Assembly (NCBI GenBank): GCA_021811865.1
Contig: JAKAQB010000059.1
Location: 1 to 23,124, forward strand
DNA from: Actinomycetes bacterium
GTDB lineage: Bacteria; Actinomycetota; Acidimicrobiia; Acidimicrobiales; Palsa-688
Length of the DNA stretch: 23,124 nucleotides
Direction of reading: 5' to 3'
In this document: in pieces, positions 7,192-15,856 of the stretch
Layout: every line of letters starts with the position of its first letter
How positions within the stretch are numbered: the first letter of the stretch is position 1
Notes under the pieces: model-generated
What the model saw: the letters and a program-made list of their open reading frames with translations, nothing else
What the model was told of the DNA's origin: nothing
Databases searched by the model: none
Position numbers and translations under genes: made by a program

Positions 7192-7932
7192 CTACGGCCC
7201 CTCGCCGGCATCGAGCACGGCGCGCCACGGTGCCGGGCCGACGACGGTGAGCGCCCGTGGCTGGCGCCCCGGGGAGCTGACCGCCCACACCCTGGCCCGG
7301 TCCAGGTCGACATCGAGGACGTCGAGGACGAGGTGGCCGGCGACGACAGCCAGGTAGGAGCCCCACACCTCCGCCAGCCAGTGGGGCCCGACGGCGACGC
7401 GGGCCGGGCCGTCGACACCGGGCTCGCCGATGGAGATCTCCCAGGGGCGGCCGCCGCCCCACCGCCGCAGCACAGGTACCAGGCGCCCCGCGGTGGCCGC
7501 CTCCAGGCAGACCAGCTGGTTGGTGGCGGCGAGGTGGGCGGCGACCTCCTGTTGGAGGCGGCGCTCCAGCTGTGGCCCGAGGGCCAGCAGGCTGAGAAGG
7601 GCGTAGCGCTCCCGGCAGGAGCGCGGCGCGCGATGGTCGAGGTCGGCCCGGAGCCGGTCGAGCAGTTGGGCGGTGATGACGAGGGCGTCGCCGGGGTGGC
7701 GCGAGCCGAGGAGCAGCACCCGCTGGTCGGCGGCGTGGTCATGCCAGCGACGGACCAGGGCGAAGCACTCGGGCTCGTCGCCGCCGAGCTGGGCGAGCAC
7801 CGCCCCGCCGTCGTCGCCGCCATGGTCGGCAGCAACGAGCTCACCGGCGACCCATCGGAGGCGGTGACGGTTGGGGCCGCAGCGGGCCTCTCCCTCGGCC
7901 GGGCCGACCAGCAGGTGCCAACGGGGGGTCAC
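7192..7932 (-). CDS. hypothetical protein, 246 residues
   Basis: I do not recognise a family. The GTG start at 7932 overlaps the stop of the upstream gene as GTGA. The product begins MTPRWHLLVGPAEG and is soluble-looking, with no clear membrane span. A middle part is rich in Leu and Ala and probably helical (about residues 95-150, LLDRLRADLDHRAPRSCRERYALL and on). A C-terminal part is strand-rich (ISIGEPGVDGPARVAVGPHWLAEVWGSY). Its position between an equally unknown gene and the LprD-like gene, with junctions of -4 and +10 bases, suggests a shared operon. Choice of this strand rests on the overlap logic and the weaker composition of opposite-strand frames. Confidence 0.62.
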   Translation of the reverse strand: MTPRWHLLVGPAEGEARCGPNRHRLRWVAGELVAADHGGDDGGAVLAQLGGDEPECFALVRRWHDHAADQRVLLLGSRHPGDALVITAQLLDRLRADLDHRAPRSCRERYALLSLLALGPQLERRLQQEVAAHLAATNQLVCLEAATAGRLVPVLRRWGGGRPWEISIGEPGVDGPARVAVGPHWLAEVWGSYLAVVAGHLVLDVLDVDLDRARVWAVSSPGRQPRALTVVGPAPWRAVLDAGEGP

Positions 7933-9236
7933 CGCAGGGCGATCTCCACCGATGCCTCCCGCTCCCGGCCCATCACGTCGACGCGCAGTGACCGCGCCTC
8001 GGGATCCAGCTCCGGGTGGAGGCGCCATCCCGCCGTGGCGTCGAGCCTCCACGCCGGGTCGAGCAGGTACCAGTTGTGGCGGTCGTCGAACGCCGAGAGG
8101 CTCACCGGCGGCGCCGGCGCCGACCACGGCCCGCACCACCCGGCGAGCCAGGCACCGTCGCCGCCGGCGTGGAGGCTGTCGAGGCGGGCGCGCTCACCCC
8201 CGAGGTCGACGAACGCGCCGACCGGCCAGCTCCCTTGGACCACGGCGGGGGCATCGCGGCGTTCGACCGCCGAGCGCCACCGCGGGTCCAGCCCTTCGCC
8301 CAGCGCCTTGCCGGCGACGATGGCGGCTTGGCGGGCGAGCGGGTCTCCCGGGTCGAGAGCGCCGACAGCGAGCAGCGCCCGCACCCCGGCGGCGACCGGT
8401 GCGACCGGCAACCCGGCCGCGGCCCGCCCCACGGCGGCGGCGACCCAGGCCGCGCCGGGGCTGCGGCGGTGCTCGCGCCCGGCGAGCGGAGGGCGGGCCG
8501 GCTGGATCGGGAGGCGGACGGCGCCCCGGCCGGGCAGGACCAGGTCGACCCATGGTGAGAATGCCTCGAGGGGACCGCGCGCCGGCCGGGCGACCCGCCA
8601 CAGCCCGGGACCGGCCGGGACCCGGGCGCCGGGCCCGAGGGACGAGGTGCGGCCGGTGGCGTCCATGAGGCGGAGCTGGTCGAGGCGCTCGCCGTCGCCG
8701 GCCCGGCTGGAGCGGGGGCCCGGAGCGACGCGATGGGGTGGTACAGGCGGCCCGGCGGCAGGCGGCGCAGGCCGCCCCCGCCGGCCGGCTGGCCGGCGGG
8801 GCGGTCCCCACACCGGCGCCGGGCGCCCCGGGCGGCCCCCCCGACCGCCCTGCTCGTCAGTGACGCTGGCCACGACGGTGCCACCGTCGGAGCCCAACGT
8901 CACCGTCTCGACGACGATCGCGCCGGTCGGTAGCTGGAACCGGACCGGCCCTACAGCAACGGCGCGCGGGCTGGCAGGCGGTGGGCCGGCGCCGGGGTGG
9001 GGCGGGGGAGTGAGGGATGGCAGCGGCCAGGACGGGTCGCGCCGGATGGCGAGGGCGAGGCGGAGCCCGGCGAGAAGGTCGGCGGTAAGCTCTGGGTCGG
9101 CCGCGCCCGCGGCGGCGAGGGCGTCGGCAGCGCCTTCCAGCTCCGTCACAGGGTCGGGCCCGGCACGGTAGGGGTCGAGGGCCGTCTCGACCGTGAGGCG
9201 CAGGTACCGCTCGGCGGCGAGACCCTGTCGGTCCAT
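7929..9236 (-). CDS. hypothetical protein, 435 residues, Pro/Gly/Arg-rich middle
   Basis: No family recognised. The ATG at 9236 follows the ilvA stop by five bases. The N-terminal 75 residues look helical (ERYLRLTVETALDPYRAGPDPVTELEGAADAL). A low-complexity Pro/Gly/Arg linker occupies roughly residues 75-95 and 128-172. The C-terminal half has Trp-rich strand-like segments (GAWLAGWCGPWSAP, DDRHNWYLLDPAWRLD). There is no signal peptide or transmembrane span. The linker composition mirrors the local GC extreme and could hide a frameshift, although the frame stays open throughout. The stop overlaps the next gene's GTG. Function unknown. Confidence 0.6.
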   Translation of the reverse strand: MDRQGLAAERYLRLTVETALDPYRAGPDPVTELEGAADALAAAGAADPELTADLLAGLRLALAIRRDPSWPLPSLTPPPHPGAGPPPASPRAVAVGPVRFQLPTGAIVVETVTLGSDGGTVVASVTDEQGGRGGRPGRPAPVWGPPRRPAGRRGRPAPPAAGPPVPPHRVAPGPRSSRAGDGERLDQLRLMDATGRTSSLGPGARVPAGPGLWRVARPARGPLEAFSPWVDLVLPGRGAVRLPIQPARPPLAGREHRRSPGAAWVAAAVGRAAAGLPVAPVAAGVRALLAVGALDPGDPLARQAAIVAGKALGEGLDPRWRSAVERRDAPAVVQGSWPVGAFVDLGGERARLDSLHAGGDGAWLAGWCGPWSAPAPPVSLSAFDDRHNWYLLDPAWRLDATAGWRLHPELDPEARSLRVDVMGREREASVEIALR

Positions 9237-9241
9237 GCCGG

Positions 9242-10438
9242 TCAGGCGAGGATCTCGGCCGAGAAGCCGGCGGCGGCAAGGGCGTCGACGACCTCCTTGT
9301 GCTGCGCCTCGTTGCGGGTCTCGACGGTGACGAGCACCTCGACCTCATCCGGGTCGAGCCACCGGCCCCAGCGGTGGTGCTCGACCGACAGGACGTTGAG
9401 CCCGAGGCCGGCCAGCTCCCCGGTCAGGACGGCGAGCGCGCCCGGCCGGTCGCGCACCACGACCCGCAGCGACAGGTAGCGGCCGGCGGCGGCGAGGCCG
9501 TGCTCGATGATCCGCGTGAGCAGCAGCGGGTCGACGTTGCCGCCGGAGAGCACGGCCAGCACGGGCCCGTTCCCGGGCACCCGACCGGTGAGGACGGCAG
9601 CCAGTGCCGTCGCCCCCGACGGCTCGACGACGGCCTTGGCCCGCTCGACGAGGACGAGCATCGCCTGGCTGATCTCCTCCTCCTCGACGGTGAGGACCCG
9701 CTCGACGTGGGCGGTGATGTGCTCGAGCGCCAGCGGCGTGGTGGAGCGCACAGCGATGCCGTCGGCCATGGTGGCCATCCGCGCGAGGGACACCGGATGG
9801 CCGGCCGCCAAGGCGGAGGTGACCGTCGGGGCGCCGGCCGCCTCCACGCCGACGACGGCGACGTCGGGGCGGGTCGCCGCCAGCGCCGTGGCCGTCCCGG
9901 CGAGCAGCCCGCCGCCCCCGGTGGGGACGACCACGACGGCGGCCTCAGGCGCCTCGCCGGCGATCTCGAGGCCCACCGTGCCCTGCCCGGCGATCACGTC
10001 GGGGTCGTCGAAGGGCGGGACGTACACGGCTCCTGTGCTGGCGGCGAACGCCTTGGCCGCCACGATGCAGTCGTCGACGACCTGTCCTTCGAGGCGGACG
10101 TCAGCTCCGTAGGCGGCGGTGGCCGCCACCTTGGGCAGCGACGCCCCGACCGGCATGAAGATCGTCGAGGGACGGCCGGTCTCGGTGGCGGCCAGGGCGA
10201 CGCCCTGGGCGTGGTTGCCGGCGGAGGCGGCCACGACGGGGATGCCCGCCGGCAGCCGGGCGATGCGGTTGTAGGCGCCGCGCACCTTGAACGACCCGGT
10301 GCGCTGCAGGTGCTCCGGCTTCAGCAGCACCGGCCGGCCAGCCAGGCGGGAAAGGGCGGGCGAGGACCGCACCGGGGTCGGCACCACGATCGGCGCTATG
10401 CGCCGCCGGGCCGCCTCGAGCTCGGCGAGGGTGATCAC
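9242..10438 (-). CDS. ilvA: threonine dehydratase (threonine ammonia-lyase) with ACT domain
   Basis: This PLP enzyme deaminates threonine to 2-oxobutanoate, the first step towards isoleucine, or acts in threonine catabolism. The 398-residue protein carries the PLP-lysine motif RTGSFKVRGA (Lys51), the SAGNHAQG loop (about 90-97), the glycine loop PTGGGGLL, and a C-terminal ACT domain from about residue 325 (LRVVVRDRPGALAVLTGELAGLGLN). Length and single ACT domain match the TdcB/IlvA short form rather than the roughly 500-residue biosynthetic form. The GTG at 10438 overlaps the stop of the CtaG-like gene (GTGA, 10435-10438), an odd partner for an amino acid enzyme. Isoleucine feedback through the ACT domain is possible but not shown. 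Confidence 0.95.
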   Translation of the reverse strand: MITLAELEAARRRIAPIVVPTPVRSSPALSRLAGRPVLLKPEHLQRTGSFKVRGAYNRIARLPAGIPVVAASAGNHAQGVALAATETGRPSTIFMPVGASLPKVAATAAYGADVRLEGQVVDDCIVAAKAFAASTGAVYVPPFDDPDVIAGQGTVGLEIAGEAPEAAVVVVPTGGGGLLAGTATALAATRPDVAVVGVEAAGAPTVTSALAAGHPVSLARMATMADGIAVRSTTPLALEHITAHVERVLTVEEEEISQAMLVLVERAKAVVEPSGATALAAVLTGRVPGNGPVLAVLSGGNVDPLLLTRIIEHGLAAAGRYLSLRVVVRDRPGALAVLTGELAGLGLNVLSVEHHRWGRWLDPDEVEVLVTVETRNEAQHKEVVDALAAAGFSAEILA

Positions 10439-11319
10439 CCCCCGTCGCCGTTGCCGTCCGGGGCGGCCCGCCGGGCGGAGGAGAACGACCGCTCCGAGCG
10501 GTCGGTCCCCGCCGGCCGCGACCGCACCTCCACCGACTCGCTCGCCCGGACGTCGGCGAGGGCCGCCTCGCGCCGGAGCGCCCGCCAGACGGCGAGCTGG
10601 CGGGCGTCCTCCTCGGCGTTGACCCCGTCGGCGTGGCGGGCGCGATCGAGGTCAGCGAACAACCACTCGAACACCAGCCCGACGGAACCGGCGATGGTGA
10701 TCAGCACGGCGGCGGTCCACATGTCGCCGGCGCCGGCATGCAGCGCAGCCGGGCCGATCCCCGGGGCGATCCCGGTGTGCTGGCTCTCGAGGGCCATGCC
10801 CAGCACGGACCAGTAGAGGATCCCGAACAGCACGTGGGCCAGCCGCCACCCGATCGCCGGCCGGTGCGTGGACGCCACGGCCGGCCAGGCGAACAGGCAG
10901 CCGGCGGCGACCAGCTCCAGCTGGGTCAGCTGCCAGACGGCGGGGTGCTCCACGGCGGCGCGGTACTGGCCGCTCCAGTACAAGGCGATGACGGCACTCC
11001 CGACGACGGCCCACACGGCTACTGGGCGGGTCACGAACCGGGTGACGGCAGCGGGCCGAGCCCGGGTGGGGAGGGCGGGGACCTTTCCCCTGGAAGCCAG
11101 CAGCAGGGGCGGTACGACCAGCAGGAGGAACACCACCTGCAGGCTCTGGAGGACGAAGCCGCCCGGTGCGTAGGGGAGCGTCGCCGCCACGAACACGGTC
11201 ACCGCAGCCAGGAAGCACCCCGCCCGCCAGGGCTCCACTGCCCGCCGGCGGGTCGTGTACCACACGGCCGCGACGACAGGCACCACGAGCAGGATCGGGT
11301 GGAAGACGAGCGCGGGCAC
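10435..11319 (-). CDS. cytochrome c oxidase assembly factor CtaG (caa3-type family)
   Basis: The 294-residue membrane protein has about seven hydrophobic segments. Those seen include HPILLVVPVVAAVWY, AGCFLAAVTVFVAATLPYA, LQVVFLLLVVPPLLLAS, AVWAVVGSAVIALYW, LELVAAGCLFAWPAVAS, WRLAHVLFGILYWSVLGMAL and WTAAVLITIAGSVGLVFEWLF. A charged cytoplasmic tail follows. This pattern and the conserved His residues fit the CtaG family, which helps deliver copper during maturation of haem-copper oxidase. It starts at GTG 11319, divergent from ctaE 55 bases away, consistent with shared control of oxidase biogenesis. The intervening 55 bases show no promoter I can call with confidence. Its stop overlaps ilvA. 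Confidence 0.85.
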   Translation of the reverse strand: MPALVFHPILLVVPVVAAVWYTTRRRAVEPWRAGCFLAAVTVFVAATLPYAPGGFVLQSLQVVFLLLVVPPLLLASRGKVPALPTRARPAAVTRFVTRPVAVWAVVGSAVIALYWSGQYRAAVEHPAVWQLTQLELVAAGCLFAWPAVASTHRPAIGWRLAHVLFGILYWSVLGMALESQHTGIAPGIGPAALHAGAGDMWTAAVLITIAGSVGLVFEWLFADLDRARHADGVNAEEDARQLAVWRALRREAALADVRASESVEVRSRPAGTDRSERSFSSARRAAPDGNGDGG

Positions 11320-11374
11320 CGGCCAAACGGTACCGCCGGTGGATTGGGATCGTCGGCCGGTGATCGTCTAGAAA

Positions 11375-12016
11375 GTGGCCCCAGTGAGCGTCATCGCCCC
11401 CGGAGAAGCATCGGCCCTGTCCCCCCAGGCGGTCCGGCCGGTCAACCCCGCCGACTACCGGCCCGCCTTCCTCAACGTCGGCGTCATCGTGTGGCTGGCG
11501 TCGGAGCTGATGTTCTTCAGCGGCCTGTTCGCCGCCTTCTACACGCTGCGCGCCGCAGACGCCCAGGCGACCGGCTGGCCCACCCACGGCGACAAGATCG
11601 ACGCCGTCACCGTGGGCATGGCGACGATCATCTTGTTGATCTCGTCGTTCACGATGCAGATGGGGGTGCACCGGGCGACCAAGGCGGACAAGGCCGGCTT
11701 TCTCGGCTGGTTGGCCATGACCTTCGTCCTCGGGGCGTTGTTCGACGGGTTGCAGATCTCCGACTACGCCGGGCGCAACTTCCCCATCAACCAGGACGCC
11801 TGGACGTCGTGCTTCTACGTGCTCACAGGCATCCACGCCCTGCACGTCGCCGGCGGGCTCATGGGCATGATCATCATGGGGGCCCGGTCGAAGTTCTCCA
11901 AGAAGTTCGGGCACCACACCCTCCCCGCCATCGAGTTCCTGTCCTACTACTGGCACTTCGTCGACATCGTGTGGATTGCCTTGTACGGCTCCATCTTCCT
12001 GCTCCGGGGACACTGA
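11375..12016 (+). CDS. ctaE: cytochrome c oxidase subunit III
   Basis: This is subunit III of the aa3-type terminal oxidase, which stabilises proton pumping. The 213-residue protein has five predicted membrane spans and the family end SYYWHFVDIVWIALYGSIFLLRGH, including the diagnostic YYWHFVD motif. Start choice is uncertain: GTG 11375 gives MAPVSVIAP, while GTG 11384, nine bases later, gives MSVIAP. It leads the qcrC-qcrA-qcrB genes, the usual actinobacterial ctaE-qcrCAB order that reflects the bc1-aa3 supercomplex. Subunits I and II are not in the window. Confidence 0.96.
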   Translation: MAPVSVIAPGEASALSPQAVRPVNPADYRPAFLNVGVIVWLASELMFFSGLFAAFYTLRAADAQATGWPTHGDKIDAVTVGMATIILLISSFTMQMGVHRATKADKAGFLGWLAMTFVLGALFDGLQISDYAGRNFPINQDAWTSCFYVLTGIHALHVAGGLMGMIIMGARSKFSKKFGHHTLPAIEFLSYYWHFVDIVWIALYGSIFLLRGH

Positions 12017-12024
12017 ACAGCCCG

Positions 12025-12894
12025 ATGCGCCGCCTCCCGCCTGCCCTCGGCCGTCTCCGTCGCTCCCGCCTCCTCCGGCACCTCGCCGCCGGCCCCACCG
12101 CCGCGCTCGGCGTGGGGCTCGTGGCCTTCGGGCTGTTCTTCGGCCTCGGTTCGGCGTCCTCGGCGTCCACGCCGGTCGTGAGCAGCAACCCAGCTGTCAT
12201 CGCCAACGGCCAGTCGCTCTTCGACGTGCACTGCTCGAGCTGCCACGGCATCGGCGGCGTGGGCACCGTCCACGCCCCGCGGCTGATCCACGTCGGCGCT
12301 GCCGCCGCCGACTTCTACCTCATCACCGGACGCATGCCGCTCAATGCCCCCGGGGACCAGGCGATGCGCAACTCACCCTTCTTCGGCAAGGGCCAGGTAC
12401 AGGCGCTCGTCTCCTACATCGCAGCCCTGCCCTTCATCGACCACCAGCCAACGGTGCAGGGACCGGGGATCCCCAACATCCTGCCCCTCTGCAAGGACAC
12501 CGCCTCGGCGACGGCGACCAACCCCAACTGCGTGACACTGTCGTTGGGCCAGCAGACGTTCGCGCTCAACTGCTCGCAGTGCCACCAGATCGCCGGCGCC
12601 GGCGGCATGCTGGCCAAGGGCATGGTCGTGCCGAGCCTCAAGAACGCCACGATGCTCGAGGTGGCCGAGGCGATCCGGGTCGGGCCCCGCCCGATGCCCG
12701 GCTTCGGACCCGGCGAGCTCGACGCACGCCAGCTGTCGGCGGTCGTCCACTACGTCGCCTACCTGCACCACCCGTCCAGCAACGGCGGGCTCGGCATCAG
12801 CAACTTCGGCCCGGTGGCCGAGGGCTTCGTCGGGATCCTCTTCGGTCTGGGGGTGCTCCTCTTCGCCGCCCGCATGATGGGAACCCGCGCATGA
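12025..12894 (+). CDS. qcrC: ubiquinol/menaquinol-cytochrome c reductase diheme cytochrome c subunit
   Basis: QcrC relays electrons from the Rieske protein to the aa3 oxidase without a soluble cytochrome c. The 289-residue product has an N-terminal membrane anchor (about residues 22-44), two haem c motifs CSSCH (70-74) and CSQCH (183-187), candidate methionine ligands (GRMPLNAP, RPMPGF), and a C-terminal membrane helix (VGILFGLGVLLFAARMM). Between the haem domains lies a segment with two further cysteines (C156, C169) that could form a disulfide. The ATG at 12025 lies nine bases after ctaE. The stop overlaps the qcrA ATG as ATGA (12891-12894). Confidence 0.96.
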   Translation: MRRLPPALGRLRRSRLLRHLAAGPTAALGVGLVAFGLFFGLGSASSASTPVVSSNPAVIANGQSLFDVHCSSCHGIGGVGTVHAPRLIHVGAAAADFYLITGRMPLNAPGDQAMRNSPFFGKGQVQALVSYIAALPFIDHQPTVQGPGIPNILPLCKDTASATATNPNCVTLSLGQQTFALNCSQCHQIAGAGGMLAKGMVVPSLKNATMLEVAEAIRVGPRPMPGFGPGELDARQLSAVVHYVAYLHHPSSNGGLGISNFGPVAEGFVGILFGLGVLLFAARMMGTRA

Positions 12895-14030
12895 CCTCCA
12901 TCGACGAGTCCAGCTCCAGGCCCGAGCCCGACCCTCGCCCCGCAGGCCGGACCGGGGCGGACCAGGCGGATGTCCCCGAGTCGCTGCTGCCCGGCACAGA
13001 GGAGTACCTCGAGGACCCGCGCCACTACGGGATCGAGGAGGGCGTCCCCTGGCCCGACGACGTCCCCCGTGGGCAGGACGACACGCATTGGCGCTACGAG
13101 GACGACCCCCACGGTGCCCGCGTCGCCGAGCTTCGGATCGCGTTCTGCTGGTTGATCACCCTGCTGTCGGGCATCGGGCTGGCGGCCGTCTACGTCGCCG
13201 GGGGCGAGGCCCAGGTGGAGGGCGCTTTCCTGTTCGCCGGCTTCGCCGGGCTCGGCGTCGGCTTCGTGCTCTGGGCCCGGGACCTGCTCCCCGGCCACGA
13301 CGTGATCGGCTCTCGCGGCGGGCTCACCCACATCTCCGACGAGGCCGACCGCCGGCTGGCCGTCCAGTCGCTCGGACGGGGGGTCGAGCCGATGGCCCGC
13401 CGGCCGTTCCTCGGCAAGGTGCTCGGCGGCGTCCTCACGGTCTTCGGCGTGAGCCTCGTGTTCCCGATCGCCTCGCTCGGCCCGGCGGTCGAAGGGCAGT
13501 TCGCCCGAACCCCGTGGAGGAAGGGCATGCGCGCCGTCAGCGAGGTCGGCACGCCCGTCAAGCCGTCCGACATCCTCCCCAACGGCGTGCTGACGGTCTT
13601 CCCCGACACCGGCGAGCCCCTCGACAGCCAGGCCATGGCCCAGTCGGCGGTGCTGCTCATCAACATCGGGTCGGCACCGTTCAAGGTGCTGCCCGGGCGC
13701 GAGACCTGGCACATCGGCAGCGTGGGCAGCGTCAACTGCCTCGTGGCGTTCTCGAAGATCTGCACCCACGCCGGCTGCCCGGTGAGCCAGTACGACTGGT
13801 GGACCCACGAGCTGGTCTGTCCCTGCCACCAGTCGACGTTCCAGGTGCTCCTCGACTGCAAGCCGATTTTCGGGCCGGCGCCACGCAACCTCCCGCAGCT
13901 GCCCCTCGCCGTTGACGACGAGGGTTACGTCGTCAGCCAGAGTGGCTTCACCGAGCCCGTCGGCCCCGGCTACTGGAACCGTCCGATCGAGATCAACCCC
14001 TTCACCCACAAGGCGGTGAAGTACTCGTGA
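12891..14030 (+). CDS. qcrA: Rieske 2Fe-2S subunit of cytochrome bc1 complex
   Basis: QcrA takes electrons from menaquinol and passes them to QcrC. The 379-residue protein is of the long actinobacterial type: an acidic N-terminal cytoplasmic region of about 80 residues, three membrane spans (near 85-105, 112-130 and 173-195), and a C-terminal Rieske domain. Cluster ligands are visible in CTHAGCP (C291, H293, disulfide C296) and CPCHQSTF (C310, disulfide C312, H313). Start and stop both overlap neighbouring genes by four bases (ATGA with qcrC, GTGA with qcrB), implying tight stoichiometric coupling. Confidence 0.97.
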   Translation: MTSIDESSSRPEPDPRPAGRTGADQADVPESLLPGTEEYLEDPRHYGIEEGVPWPDDVPRGQDDTHWRYEDDPHGARVAELRIAFCWLITLLSGIGLAAVYVAGGEAQVEGAFLFAGFAGLGVGFVLWARDLLPGHDVIGSRGGLTHISDEADRRLAVQSLGRGVEPMARRPFLGKVLGGVLTVFGVSLVFPIASLGPAVEGQFARTPWRKGMRAVSEVGTPVKPSDILPNGVLTVFPDTGEPLDSQAMAQSAVLLINIGSAPFKVLPGRETWHIGSVGSVNCLVAFSKICTHAGCPVSQYDWWTHELVCPCHQSTFQVLLDCKPIFGPAPRNLPQLPLAVDDEGYVVSQSGFTEPVGPGYWNRPIEINPFTHKAVKYS

Positions 14031-15817
14031 GCTCCACCAGGGAGCGGGCTGCAGCGCAGCGCCGCTCCTCGCTCGTGAAGGACGGCCTCGACTACATCGA
14101 CGACCGCTTCGGGTCCTCGCCGTTCCTGCGGAGCGCGATGGATAAGATCTTCCCCGACCACTGGTCGTTCATGGTCGGCGAGATCGCCATGTACTGCTTC
14201 GTGGTGCTGATCGTCACGGGCATCTACCTGGCGCTGTTCTACGTGCCGTCGTCGGCGGCGGTCGTGTACCACGGCTCGTACAAACCCCTCGACGGCCAGA
14301 CGATGTCGGCGGCTTACGCCTCGGTGCTCAACATCTCCTTCCACGTTCGCGCCGGGCTCGTCATGCGCCAGGTGCACCACTGGGCGGCCGTGGTGTTCGT
14401 GGCGGCGCTGTGCTTCCACATGTGCCGGGTGTTCTTCACCGGGGCGTTCCGCAAGCCCCGCGAGGTCAACTGGACGATCGGCCTCACGCTCCTCGTGAGC
14501 GTCCTGCTCGAGGGCTTCAGCGGCTACTCCCTCCCCGACGACCTCCTATCCGGCACCGGTCTGCGGGTCGTGTACTCGATCATCGAGTCCATCCCGCTGA
14601 TCGGCACCAAGCTCGTGTTCCTCCTGTGGGGGGGCCCCTTCCCGGGCACGTCGCTCATCCCCCGGTTGTTCCTGCTCCACGAGTTCCTGTTCCCGGCCCT
14701 GCTCGTCGGGCTGCTCTCCGCCCACCTTGCGATCCTGTGGCGCCAGAAGCACACCGACTTCCCCGGGCCGGGCAAGACCGAGACCAACATCCGGGGCAGC
14801 CGCTTCTTCCCGCAGTACATGCTCAAGGGCGGCGCGCTCATGTTCCTCACCACCGCCGTGCTCTGCGCCCTGGGCGGCTTCGTGCAGATCAACCCCATCT
14901 GGCTGTACGGCCCGTACCAGCCCTACGCCGTCTCGGCCGGCTCCCAGCCCGACTGGTACGTCGGCTGGCTCGACGGGTCGCTGCGCCTGTGGCCCCACTG
15001 GGAGTTCCGGTCGTTCGGCTACGAGATCGCCAACCCGTTCTTCCCGGGGATCCTCTTCCCCGGGATCCTCTTCGGGGTGATGTACTCCTGGCCGCTCATC
15101 GACGCCTGGATCTACAAGGACCACGCCGCCCACAACCTTCTCGACCGGCCCCGGGACAAGCCCTTCCGCACCGCCGTAGGGGTGGCGGCGCTGGCCTTCT
15201 TCTCGGTGTGCACCATCGCCAGCGCCTCGGACCTGTTGGCCAACGACTGGCACATCAGCTACGAGCGGATCATCGAGATCCTGCAGATCGGCGTGTTCGT
15301 GGCGCCGATCGGCTTCGGCCTGATCGCCTACCGGGTCTGCATCCAGTTGCAACGCACCGGCAACATGATCATCAAGAAGCCCATCGGCGGCATCATCGTC
15401 CGGGGCGGCGACGGGGCCTACCACACCCTCGGTGACCACCACGGCGACCACGGCGACCACGGCGACCACGGGGGTCAGGGCGACCACGGGGGTCCTGGGG
15501 GTCACGGGGGTCACGGCGACCGCCTCGGCGGCGACCTGACCGGCACCGGTCACCTGGTGCGCACCGGTGGCGGCAATGGTGGGGCTGGTGAGGGCGCGCC
15601 GGCTGCGGCCGGCGGCGAGCATGCGGCCGGCGGCGAGCATGCGGCCGGCGCTGAGCATGCGGCCGGCGCTGAGCATGCGGCCGGCGCCGGAGCCGCCATC
15701 CCGGAGGGCGCGGTCCGGCGGGGGACCGGTGGCGCCGCCGGCGACGAGGTGCAGTCCCCGGGCGGGGCGCCCAAGGAGGCGCCGCCGGGTGTGGCGGGGG
15801 GTGAGACGGAAGCCTGA
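14027..15817 (+). CDS. qcrB: cytochrome b subunit of bc1 complex with His-rich C-terminal tail
   Basis: QcrB oxidises menaquinol and carries the two b haems. The 596-residue protein has the N-terminal four-helix cytochrome b core (FHVRAGLVMRQVHHWAAVVFVAALCFHMCRVFFTGAF with haem histidines), the turn GYSLPDD, PDWY (the local form of the PEWY motif) and further C-terminal helices to about residue 445. From about residue 466 it carries a roughly 130-residue hydrophilic tail. This has a Gly-Asp-His segment (466-498, eleven His) and then four copies of AAG(G/A)EH (527-550). The tail looks longer than that of usual QcrB proteins and is built from tandem DNA repeats. The GTG start overlaps qcrA. Confidence 0.96.
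   Translation: MSSTRERAAAQRRSSLVKDGLDYIDDRFGSSPFLRSAMDKIFPDHWSFMVGEIAMYCFVVLIVTGIYLALFYVPSSAAVVYHGSYKPLDGQTMSAAYASVLNISFHVRAGLVMRQVHHWAAVVFVAALCFHMCRVFFTGAFRKPREVNWTIGLTLLVSVLLEGFSGYSLPDDLLSGTGLRVVYSIIESIPLIGTKLVFLLWGGPFPGTSLIPRLFLLHEFLFPALLVGLLSAHLAILWRQKHTDFPGPGKTETNIRGSRFFPQYMLKGGALMFLTTAVLCALGGFVQINPIWLYGPYQPYAVSAGSQPDWYVGWLDGSLRLWPHWEFRSFGYEIANPFFPGILFPGILFGVMYSWPLIDAWIYKDHAAHNLLDRPRDKPFRTAVGVAALAFFSVCTIASASDLLANDWHISYERIIEILQIGVFVAPIGFGLIAYRVCIQLQRTGNMIIKKPIGGIIVRGGDGAYHTLGDHHGDHGDHGDHGGQGDHGGPGGHGGHGDRLGGDLTGTGHLVRTGGGNGGAGEGAPAAAGGEHAAGGEHAAGAEHAAGAEHAAGAGAAIPEGAVRRGTGGAAGDEVQSPGGAPKEAPPGVAGGETEA
15433..15518 (+). repeat. degenerate GGCGACCAC repeats encoding Gly-Asp-His in QcrB
   Basis: The nine-base unit GGCGACCAC (Gly-Asp-His) recurs in tandem and then degrades into GGGGGTCA(C/G) and GGGGGTCC variants. 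All stay in the qcrB frame and give HHGDHGDHGDHGGQGDHGGPGGHGGHGD-type sequence at about residues 471-498. The dense histidines could bind metal, which is inference. Confidence 0.85.
15605..15676 (+). repeat. 18-bp tandem repeat in the qcrB 3' end
   Basis: Four 18-base units, GCGGCCGGCGGCGAGCAT twice and GCGGCCGGCGCTGAGCAT twice, run from 15605 to 15676. Part of a fifth unit follows to about 15687. Each encodes Ala-Ala-Gly-(Gly/Ala)-Glu-His in frame. The two unit types are each in exact pairs, which suggests successive duplication events. Confidence 0.95.
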
Positions 15818-15856
15818 GGCCGGCGTGGGGGGTGGCTGGGTGGGGACAATATAGGC

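Noticed and set aside
6678..7844. A 388-residue version of the LprD-like protein
   Set aside because: The first 220 residues are Ser/Arg/Pro-rich shadow sequence of the 7192-7932 gene. The recognisable protein starts at 7181.
7189..9171. A 660-residue plus-strand open frame across 7189-9171
   Set aside because: Its composition is low-complexity Arg/Pro/Gly, and it lies opposite two minus-strand genes with overlapping start-stop junctions.
15041..15070. PGILF duplication in QcrB as a disabling insertion
   Set aside because: It is in frame in a loop/helix region, and I cannot tell without an alignment whether relatives have the same length.
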